DNA of 64,000 nucleotides from Lottia gigantea (taxonomy: Eukaryota > Mollusca > Gastropoda > Lottiidae), in assembly GCF_000327385.1 (NCBI RefSeq), contig NW_008707002.1, positions 121,729 through 185,728 on the forward strand, written 5' to 3'. Both the position numbers and the translations under genes were made by a program. The notes below the pieces were generated by a model. That model did not search any database. It saw nothing but the letters and a program-made list of their open reading frames with translations, and was not told the DNA's origin. How positions within the stretch are numbered: the first letter of the stretch is position 1; each line of letters starts with the position of its first letter. Below are positions 25,901 through 37,900 of the stretch, piece by piece.

Positions 25901-28900
25901 ATTTCACGTTCTGGATCTTACTAAAACAATTTACAGAAACCAAAAAGTGCTTGATATCGTTTATTGTTTCTGAGTTTTGTTACAAATTTCTTTATTATTT
26001 TAGATTATATTTTTAACGCGGCGTCTGGGTGGTCGTAGAAATCTTGTATCAGTCGCGAGGGTAGGTTTAAATCTGGGACTTGTTTGAATTTAACTACGAC
26101 AACATTTTTAACTTAATGAAAATAAACGGGAGTCTGCACCTGCATTCATAGCAGAGGAAACACTAGAGAAAAAATTGAGTATCGTTTTGTGAAAAGTAGA
26201 TTTCACTTGAATTGAGTTAATTCTGAGGAAAATTGATATCTTCAGTTTAAAATATGTATTTATATTAATATCAAAAAGCTCAAATTAGAGAAAATATCAA
26301 CATGGGTGGCAACTTGTTTAGGAATGTATTATAAAGTTCAGATTAGATGTAGATACAGGATGGTGTTTATGAGTTATATTATTGTTATACCATGATATAT
26401 CTTACTTATATCATAGTTACTATTTCATATACCATAGTTACAATACCAATACATGTATACAAAAGTTACAGTTTCATATACCATAGTTACTGTTCCATAT
26501 TCCATAGTTACACTTCCATATACCATAGTTACAGTTTTATATACCATAGTTACAGTTTTATATACCATAGTTACAGTTTTATATACCATAGTTACAGTTT
26601 TATATTCCATAGTTCCTATATCATATTTGTCTGTTACATTACCAATATACCATAGTTACAGTACCATTTCTCATATTTAACTTGGTCATATCATTTCTTC
26701 AATTTTTTTTCTTTTGCATCCTTGTTTCCAAACTTAGTACCAAACTATAAGCTCTAATAAAAGTTTACATATAACAATAATAGAAAGGTAAAATATCATG
26801 TAACCCTCATAGTTCCAGATGTCTTTTATCATAGTCAAATATACTGTTTGATGTTAGGTAGTTACTCTTCAATATATCACAGTTACGAAACCCCGTATAC
26901 CATAGTTACAAGTTGATATATCATAGTTACCAATAGATACATAACATATATCATATACACCCTGGGACATATGGCTTGTATTGCCCTCCGTCATAATTCT
27001 CTGCATCTGATTGCCCTTTTCATAGCGGAGAAGTCACGTCAGATTGAGTGCCATATGATAATAACGTTATTAAGACGTTGAGAATGAATTCTTGACATTG
27101 CTGGCCTCCGTGTTTTATAAATTCTAACGTCTAAAATAAATATGGCCCACAGCGGGAAATATATCAACAAGATATTTTTCAATATTTCCTTCAGGATAAA
27201 AACTGTCCAGATGTTTTGACATGGCCTCATCGTCTCGTTAGGAATTGAAAAATTTATTTGGAAAATGTTGCAATATTCTGGTGACCTTTGATAAAGAAGC
27301 GAGTCGCCAGATCAGGTTTATATTTTAATATTTATTTTCAATGTGGAGTTGATTTGGTTGGAGATAAATATTGGCTATTATTACTGACAAGATATGGAGT
27401 TTTACATCCCAAGTTTTATATCCTACTGTTCTGTATCTTATTGGACTAATGAAATGAAGTTTTATATCCTACTGTTCTGTATCTTATTGGACTAATGAAA
27501 TGAAATAGAGTTTTATGCCCTACTGTTCTGTATCTTATTGGACTAATGAAATGAAATAGAGTTTTATATCCTACTGTTCTGTATCTTATTGGACTAATGA
27601 AATGAAATAGAGTTTTATATCCTACTGTTCTGTATCTTATTGGACTAATGAAATGAACTGTAGTTTTATATCCTACTGTTCTGTATCTTATTGGACTAAT
27701 GAAATGAAATAGAGTTTTATATCCTACTGTTCTGTATCTTATTGGACTAATGAAATGAAATGAAGTTTTATATCCTACTGTTCTGTATCTTATTGGACTA
27801 ATGAAATGAAATGAAGTTTTATATCCTACTGTTCTGTATCTTATTGGACTAATGAAATGAAATAGAGTTTTATACCCTTCTGTATCTTATTGGACTAATG
27901 AAATGGATCTTGATGTAAGAAACAGCCAAACAGCTATATATGTTTTCCTGTCTAATGTAAAAAGAAGAAAGTGAAAATAAAGGAATGATAAGACTAATAA
28001 TATCAGTAAGATTTATAATAGAAGATTCAGAACTTGTGCCGAGAAAATAACAATTGTAATTTTATTCTGAAAACAGACGTTTTAAACAGGTGAAAAAACA
28101 TACGAGTTGAAAAATTGGAAGAAAATTGAGAGAAGTTGATGGTAATCGCAACAGTTGTAGATAATTGGAATTTCAATTTTATTATTTTTTTAGATTTTAG
28201 CAGAACATCTGTAATATTATTTTCACTTTATTAAAAAAATCATATCATTTGAAATTAGGGTCATTTGTAAAAATTAAAAAAATAAAAAAACTGAATGTTT
28301 GTCATTTGTAAGTTTATATCTTTGATAAAAAAAACGTTAGCTCATGCTTCTAGAATACCTCACTGCTTAGTAACTTGATTTAATTATATTGATGAGGATT
28401 AAACATTTGATATGGTATCAAACTGTTCCCCTTTTATATTGTAAACCTAAATTGAAGATAATATTTGTATTGATGTATCAAAATAAGAATATCAGGAATC
28501 ATGGAACTATTAAACGATTCCGTTCTCAAATACAAGAATATTATCATTGATATAGGAATAACCAACCAGCTAAATATTGAAATAATCTTTCAGCTAATGT
28601 TTTCAATCTTACCGTCATATTTATATAATAATAAAATGTTGGTTTTGGCGAAATCTTGACATTCTAGATATGATATATTATATTGTTTATAAACTACGAC
28701 CGGTGAAAAATGTGATATTATAACTTCCAGTCCCTAGGAAGATTTGATTGTTTTCATATTATTATACTTTGTATCAAGTTGTATCTTTCTTACTCCTGGT
28801 TATCATTGGTAATATTAGATAATACATAGACAGGGTGGTGTGTTTATACTGATAGAAACACCCTAGACTGTTCCTGTCCCCTCCTCATCCCCTTCTTACC

Positions 28901-31900
28901 CTACAACCATTAAAACTAATTACTAGAATATTAGAATATAAAAGTTTGATTATCTCTATTAAAATAGTTTTATTTTTTATAAAAACATGTGAAATCTATT
29001 TTTATCAGTTAAATCTAAGAAACAATCAAATATAAAGTCTATATTCATATGATTTTACACGAAATCTTGCCAATTAATTTACACCTTCAACATTAATCAT
29101 AACAATTTGGTTTAAAACGAAAAACAATGTCATCTGGGTTAAAGTGCTGATGATCTAGAATTGGCTAAATTTGCTTTTCAGCTTAAAATATATTATAAAG
29201 CAGGTTAAAAAAGAATATCCTCAAAACTCTTTGGGCAAAATAGTGCTAATAAACAGCCATAAATGAGAGAAAGGGACAATCCAATGAACAGAAATGACAA
29301 AATCATGCAAATAAACCAAAAGTTATGTTAGATCATAATATGACATCATCTGACCCAGTGTAAGAAAATACAAGTCAAGTTGCCCGGGTAATATTAAAAT
29401 ATCAACCTGAGTTTCTGATATAAACCATCTGATACTAGATAAAATATGAATACAGAGAAATATTAAAAGGTTAGGAATTGATATTAATATAGTGGGGGAA
29501 AGATATCAAACTTATTCAAAACAATATCAGAACCAAATCATCAGGATAAAACTGTTTCCACCAAGGCAACCAAATATGACACTTTCCCATTTCAATTGGG
29601 TTTTTCAAGGCTTGATATGCTTACCCTTCTGCTTCCATTGAGTTTATCAACTCAGCATCCCTTTCAGAGAGTCCTAATATATCACCATGAGGTTTAATTA
29701 TTCAGATTTTTCTCTTCAACATCCCTTTCAGAGAGTTCAGATAGATTTATTTGGAATTTAGGTTTGTCAGAGAGTCCTGGTAATCTTCACCTTAAAATCT
29801 CAGTTATAATGTAATGTAAAAGTGCCGTGTAGTATTAAATCTCAGTTATAATGTTAAAGTGCCTGAAATATTAAATCTCAGTTATAATGTAAAAGTGCCG
29901 TGTAATATTAAATCTCAGTTATAATGTAAAAGTGCCGTGTAATATTAAATCTCAGTTGTAATGTAAAAGTGCCGTGTAATATTAAATCTCAGTTATAATG
30001 TAAAAGTGCCGTGTAATCTTAAATCTCAGTTATAATGTAAAAGTGCCGTGTAATATTAAATCTCAGTTATAATGTAAAAGTGCCTGAAATATTAAATCTC
30101 AGTTATAATGTAAAAGTGCCGTGTAATATTAAATCTCAGTTATAATGTAAAAGTGCCGTGTAATATTAAATCTCAGTTATAATGTAAAAGTGCGTGTAAT
30201 ATTAAATCTCAGTTGTAATGTAAAAGTGCCGTGTAATATTAAATCTCAGTTATAATGTTAAAGTGCCGCGTAATATTAAATCTCAGTTATAATGTAAAAG
30301 TGCCGTGTAATATTAAATCTCAGTTATAATGTAAAAGTGCTGTGTAATATTAAATATAACACATGGAAAATATGAGATATTATAAAACATCAGATCTTCA
30401 TTAAAATATACCTCACATAAAAAACATGTCATTTTTAACCCAAATTCTTGAAAAACATAAACAAACGATTTCAATATCATGAAAATATTTCAAAAATTTT
30501 GAACAAAGCGTGAAAAATGCGTTAAAAAAATGAAATATAACAATTTGAGGAAACTCAAGTCGTGGAAGCAACACATGTGTGGTAAAATTGAGTAATATGG
30601 TATTGCACGTTGAGTTTACTATTTCTTTTTAACATTTTACAATAATACCAAAATATTAACTCCACTCTAAATCTACCCCACATTTTCAAAATAAATAATA
30701 TGATTCTTTCATTTTACTCTATTATTTCTTTTAAATACAAAACTTAAATCATTTCCAAATCTTTTCAAAAAACATATTCTGCAATAGAAAACTTATTTCT
30801 TTAAAACCTAACCTAAAGCATATTGTCAAAAGTTTAAAGTATTTTTCTCAGATCATAGTTTCAAAAGGGTATAATAAACATGTTTTAGTTTTATGTAATT
30901 ATTTTTAAAGTTGGGTCTAACTGGACTGAGAGAGAAAGAAGGCCACTGTGGAAACCAATTCCAAAGAAACAATGACTACTTTGTTTCTACGGACTAAATA
31001 TAAAAAAAGACAAAAGCATTGAATGGATATATTCTTCACAGATTTAAAAATATATTCATTTAAAACATAATTTACCAAGCTTTTTTATTTTTCAATTTTC
31101 TAAATTTTGCCTTTAATATTTAATGGATGTTCTGTAAAGTCTCTAAATCATGTCCATGTCCAGCTTTGATACATCAATCTTTATCTTTGTATTTAAAATA
31201 TTTTTCTTTCTGAAGATCAAATAGTGTAAAGAATGGTTATATTCTGGCTACAGGATGTTAAATATCAGTCCAACTAAAATATGTTAATAATATAGAATAA
31301 TCGTTTAAAGATATCAACATCGTCCCAACGATAAATGATAAAGTTGCCGTTAAAAATAACAATGGCTGCTGGCGTGAAGTGATTCAGGAAACGAGAAATC
31401 AGACGTAGATATTGACAATGTCTTGACCCGACACCAAACTCTGTTTTTATTCTTTATTTATAATAACAACTTAATAATCTAGACTACCAGTCTGACCGAC
31501 CGTAGTTGATCTAGTCTACCGATCTGACTGACCCTTGTTGATCTAGTCTACTGGTCTGACTGACCCTAGGTAATCTAGACTACCAGTCTGACTGACCCTT
31601 GTTGATCTAGACTACCAGTCTGACTGACCCTTGTTGATCTAACTACCGGTCTGACTGACCCTAGTTGAACTAGTCTACTGGTCTGAGTGACCCTAGGTAA
31701 TCTAGACTACCAGTCTGACTGACCCTAGGTAATCTAGACTACCAGTCTGACTGACCCTTGTTGATCTAACTACCGGTCTGACTGACCCTTGTTGAACTAG
31801 TCTACTGGTCTGACTGACCCTTGTTGATCTAGACTACCAGTCTGACTGACCCTTGTTGAACTAGTCTACTGGTCTGAGTGATGCTAGTTTGCATACATCT

Positions 31901-34900
31901 GGGTGACCAATCCTATTTCTTTAACAGTTAATTTTTCAGTATGATCTTCATAACACCTTCCCTTCCTCAAATCATAAAATACTGAAATAATTTCTTCATT
32001 TCTTGTATTGATTCTACAATTTTCTATGATTTCTATCAAATGTGAACAAATAAAACACTATGAAACAATTTATGACAAATACACAAAATGTCCAAAATGT
32101 GGAATTCAGAGAAATCTTAGAATCCAGAAGTTATTACTTCACCATGTTGACTGTCATCCAAGTTAGGACAAATATTTAAATATCAAGATTTAGTCTTCAA
32201 ACATCATCATTGATTTCCCTTCCTAAATTGTTTTTCTTCGATTTCCTCACAGGCTGATTCAGAAACTATCGTGTGATTTTTATTTATTTATATCTGTGTT
32301 TTTTATATTCAGAATATTATAACATCTTAATATTTTATACATAGTTTGAAATATCAGTGACAATATACCAGGAATATAACTTATTACAGACATTAGATTG
32401 AGCCTGGATGGGAACTTGAATTCAGCAGACACAATTCTATCCAATTCACCCACACCACCCTGTCCATCAGATGACCGAAAATATAAAACCAATAAGTGAA
32501 AACTGTTTATAAAATAAAATATGTTGATTTAGAGAAAGTTAGTATCATATTAACGTTGGTTAAATTATATTAACTATCGCGAATAATCATTCGACTTATT
32601 TGACTTCTGTTGACTTGTCAAATAATCAACGAGAACATTAATACAATATTCGGGCGTATTCATACACCGTTAAACCAACACACATCCCGAAGAGTAAATA
32701 GTCCGAGCAGTCAAAATCATATTGAGTCAAACAAATAATACAAAATTCTCCTTTTCACACAATTATTATTGTGTTTCCGTGTGTTAGTCTGTTTAGACAA
32801 GACATATAAATGTGGTTGTGTCAAACTCAAGGTTCTATTTTCTATACTAATATGACAAGTCTAAATTGTTTTTACATCAACTGATGATTATCATTCTGAT
32901 TATATTTAAACAAGGGCAATAACTCTGTCATGATAAATATGAACATCAATATCAAATGAATGATATATTTCAGATCTTATAGATATCTTATCAAATATTG
33001 ATCTAAAACTAACGAAAGTATATTTTGTTGTTTCAAAAGTAAGTAAATTTTCTTTAAAAGTTAAAGTTGGTGTAATATCCTTTTTATCCAAGCTAAAACT
33101 GACTAAATACTATGTTGGTGCCTTGGAGTAAGTAAACCCTGTCAGTCCCATTCATTAATTTGAGTCATTCAGTAATTTTACACGTGAAATTTAACGTAAC
33201 CCAATATTTTATGAATGAGCTTCAACACAACCAGCCTCAATATGCAAATTTTTGATCCATTCATGGGTGAATTTTTGCGGTAATTTTTACAACTTTAACA
33301 ATCATTAGGACATTTTGAACTTTTGACCAAAAGTTGAACAATATAAGTAAATAATTCAGACAGAATATAAGTGTATTTCAGGAGTTGAAGTTGTCATATC
33401 GTGTCCCCACCTTAGCTAAATAATTCAACACTTCTCACTGGAGTAAAATATAACAATATATCTCAATATAAACAACCAAACTCAACTAAAATGTCATATT
33501 TTAACTCAAATTTTATTCTAATTATAATCTCCCCACCCACGTGAATATTATTATAGCGATACTGATATAAACTTATAACAATTCAAATTACAAAGATTGA
33601 ATCACAAGGGGACATAACTCATTGATATTCCTGACCACACTCCCTAAAAATAAATACCAAAATAAAACGATATTGTCTGTTTTCACTTGAAATATGAATT
33701 TATATTTGTGAGATTTCCTTTTTAGAATAAACACTTGCGCACACAATAGTTTCTATTTATAGCAACAATAGAATATATTAAATCATTATTTGCATGTCAT
33801 TATACAGTTCATGATTACACAATTTCGATACAGTGCACCTTGTTATAAAGACCAACTGTCCTTAATAACAAGTCTGATTATATAAATAAGGTTGAAGTCT
33901 AAATGATACAATCCATATACTGTATAACCTTGTATAAAGACCATCTGTCCTTAATAACAAGTCTGATTATATAAATAAGGTTGAAGTCTAAATGATACAA
34001 TCCATATACTGTATAACCTTGTATAAAGACCAACTGTCCTTAATAACAAGTCTGATTATATAAATAAGGTTGAAGTCTAAATGATACAATCCATATACTG
34101 TATAACCTTGTATAAAGACCAACTGTCCTTAATAACTAGGTTGATGTATATGAATGTGACTGAAGTCAATGATACAATTTGTATTTATTTATTAGCTTCT
34201 GGATAATATGATACGAGGCTTATTTCAAAATGGCTGAAGTTATATCAAATTTACTACACGAAATCATGTTATAAACGTGGTGAAATTTTGTCCACAGTCA
34301 TAAAGAAACGTAGAATGAAAGGTTAAGACTAGGAATATTGGGTTTATTTTAGATTTATATTCTAATTTCTGTGTTTTTTATGGCGTCTGGTCGCTGTGAT
34401 TGTCTGACTATTTCCTCTAAATAGAGATGTTGAATTTTTAACGTGTAATTTGGCCGAAAGATGGTGATTTAAATACCACTACCAGACGCTTGATCATTTT
34501 TCTTTACATCTTTATTTCTGGATATTACACGATATTATACCAACAGATTATCGTATTGCCTCATATTAAAATATATATTCACAACCTTGGGGAGAAAACA
34601 GATTTAAAGTCCTAACTAACAAAATGAACAAGTTTCTGAGACATATTATAGCTATATTAGAGTACAATAATATATATTTTTGAATGATCTAATAAACATT
34701 AAGAAATAAATTCCATAACAATATATCTTTTTAACTGATTTCAAAGCAATCAAATTTTCAAACATTTCATCTCAATATTGCAGTAAAATCATTCTAAATT
34801 CAGTCCACAGATAAATTGGAAAACAATATTCAGATCAAAAAGACTTTCTTTTTACAAAGATCAAACGTAGAGTAAAATTAACTTTATCTTTGTTTTAGCC

Positions 34901-37900
34901 TTACCACTGACCCCAACTGACCTCTGTAAATTCTCGGCTAATGATTATATGTTTGAATAATGAAAAGGAAAACGTTGAATAAGAATTAAATATAATAACT
35001 TAAGACACGAGTAAACTTTGACAACTGTTGAAGAAAGGATCAGAGAATGCTAGGAGTAATCAGTGGGGGATTATGGGTAGGTTTAATCTGCCTCATGGCA
35101 GACTGTATGGTTATTTTTAGCAAAATATTAGAGAGATCTAAATACAGTAAGCTAACCAACATCATGACTGTAAATTTTGACAGAAAAAACTCAGAAATTC
35201 AAAACCTACATTGTATATTGTATTCAGACCAACTTTATAAACTGTAAAATTTTCAAATTTCTAGTAATTATATTTTTAAAATTACATCTTAAAGTTGAAG
35301 AAATTTTAAAATGCTTAATCCTCATTGACTTTTTCGCACACAAATTTTGAAGGACAGTTTATAATTTCAGACCAACTGTGAGATTAACTTGAATATTGAC
35401 CTCTCAATATTTCCCCCCGTATTCTTCTCGCGTCTGATCACATTTCTCTGTTTAGTTTGTGTATTTTAATAGTCCACACAGAACTGTTTATGTTGGTTCA
35501 TAAATGACATTTCGTGTGGTTTGCACACCATGATTTTAACTCGTGTTTATTTAGGAACAATTTGAAATATTTTACTTTGAAAGTCAAAGTGTCTTTGATA
35601 GAAAGTCTGTCCAGTTATTAAGTGATGCTATTTATAGATTGATGTGTTATGTATGTGCATTTCATGTGTGTGGTATATCATTAAAATTTCATACACTATT
35701 TGTACAGGAGGGGGAATGCAATGTATCTGTATGTATAAATGAAATATTGAAATTTGAGGGAGAGGGGAGGGGGACAATGAAATGTTTAAATAAGAAGTGA
35801 AAAATGCAGGTGCATGCACACAAAAATAAAAAAAAACACATACCTGTTCCTCTCTGAGCGTAACCATCATCAGGGGGTATAGACAATAAATGAGGGGGTA
35901 GGATGCTTCCTCGTTGAACTGGGGTTTCTTTCGGGAGTGAGTTATATGTCATATTATTCATAGCAGCTAAACTGTTGATATATTTTCCCTCTGAAGGGTT
36001 CATAGAATCGGGTGAAGGTTTTTCACTCTCGCTTTTCACTAATTTGTCCTCGGTGAATATTTTGGAACTGAGATTAGAGTCTGAAATGGAGTCCACAACG
36101 GGAGAAGGTGGTTTTGATGTTTCGCTTTTCGTTTCACTTTTGGCATCTTCGTTATTTTGTTCGAGATCCTCGTCTCCTTCCTCTTCCTCTTCCTCATCTT
36201 CATCAGTCTTTGTAACGATTTGATTCTGTAACTGTTGAATCAACTGTAATTGAACTATTTGTTGTTGTTGAAGAGTAAACAGCGTAGCTTGTAATACAGC
36301 CATATCATTGGGCATTAGGTTATTGTTTTCAGCAAACTGGGCCACGGCAGCCTTAGTGCCAGACATAGGTTCCAGTTTCACATTGGATGTAGGTAAGATA
36401 TTCGCCATGTTCGCCATATTGGCTAACGACATTAATTGAGGTAGTTGGGCGGCCATTGCAACTTTCGACTCGTCAGTTATTTTATTTTCTTTATCATCTT
36501 CTTTTAATTCATCTTCATCATCTGATAAATCCTCCATTTTGTTTTCGTGTGTGTAATCTCCGTTTAAATGAGCGTGGCGGGAAAATTCCTCTGGATATAT
36601 GCCTTCATCTTCTTCGGGAGACAACTCTTCCTCACCATCACTGACACTCTGTGATCTGATTGGTTCACTGATATCACCGTTGGTTACACTACCATCAACA
36701 GAGTTCGAATCAAACATAATCCTCCGTCGTTTAGCGTTATTTATACATAGTTCTTTATGTTCCATATATTCATCGAGTTGCCAGAATTCATCATGGCAAA
36801 ATTCACAGATATGAGGTTGAGTATCGCCAGTTGGAGACGGGATTGTCTCCTCTTCTTTCTCTATTGATTCTGAAAAATACAAACAGATGACTTTTAAATA
36901 TATTTTACAGATTTTCAAACTGTGTTTAGTAACTTGGAGAAAAGCTACAAATGAAAACAGTGACCTATGAAATTGTTTTAATTTGTGCAGATTCTTCAAA
37001 AAATTGGGGAAATATTCCAGAATAATTGAAATGAAAACATTTAAAACTGATTATTTTATAATGTACTCAAAACAATATATAATATATTTTAATCTCCTGA
37101 TTTCATCAAAATTACATTAAAAAACTAAAATCATTAAAAGTTTTACTGGTCCCAAGATAATTTCAACAATTCAAAAATTTTTAAAAATCTTTTTAAGAGT
37201 TAAATTTCTGTAAAACATTGTCTGCATTGAGAATAAATAATTTTTCGACACATCAGACGGACTAGAGAATTAAACTATCTTGGGAAATCAGAAATATTAT
37301 ATCATATTTGAAACACAAAAAACAGAACGTAGGGAGAAAAAATCATCAGGGGAGTCATTTAATGATGAAAAACACTTTTCCTAAACTCGCGAGTTTCTAG
37401 GTCTGTCTGCAACCGAAAGATTTATGCCCAAAAAACGTCAAAAATTTTCCAAAGCTGTCAATTTTATCTTTCTTTCAATTTGATTAATAGCTTTGATTTA
37501 ATAATTCCAAATCACCGTGGAGACCAATATTCAATACTAAATATGGAGAATTTCAAAAACTTTTCATCTCAATAAAAAATGATTTATAATCGTTATTATT
37601 TCATATTTCATTTTTTAACGTCGCTGACGACACGCGAGACGCGGGCTGAGAGAAACAAACTCTCCTTCGAGACTCGTTACCCATTTGTACATAACTTTAT
37701 TCAACATGACAAAAGATTTGATTACAAACGATACCATCCATAATTTATAATTCTCTTACAAATATTCTCCACAGTATGTTCAGGCTTTTTTCAAAAAGAG
37801 TAACTTGATGTTCTAGCCTAAAGGATTAGGAAAAGGACTTGATGACCTAGGCTGGGGATTAGGGAAAAGGCTTGATAATCTAATAAAAGCACATTTAAAC

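Larger units (their letters stand above)
15562..35843 (-). other. SALL intron 2 (20,282 bp, phase 1)
   Basis: Non-coding. Contents in window order: 20/21-bp array (15709-16063), complex block plus pyrimidine-rich tract (16390-16760), 43-bp duplication (17441-17524), candidate regulatory blocks (18060-18560, 19915-20165, 20720-21330, 22080-22330, 23220-23480, 26960-27330), 21-bp array (26395-26665), 51-bp array (27411-27905), 37-bp array (29792-30353), 32-bp array (31476-31885), complex blocks (31300-31440, 32570-32740), 89-bp array (33838-34180), complex block with a 9-bp inverted repeat (34383-34489) and a block just beyond exon 2 (35390-35560). Other stretches, for example 24200-26300, 27910-29790 and 30360-31290, show only AT-rich unique sequence. 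Confidence 0.9.

Noticed and set aside
26392-26680. Tyr/Ser/His-rich and Val/Thr-rich repeat ORFs
   Set aside because: Also products of a 21-bp tandem array read in three frames.
36870-36999. N-terminal extension of the exon 2 ORF starting at 36999
   Set aside because: A clear acceptor at 36870-36872 and exact frame joining with exon 1 (MSRRKQ) show the upstream part is intron. It is AT-rich with no family similarity.
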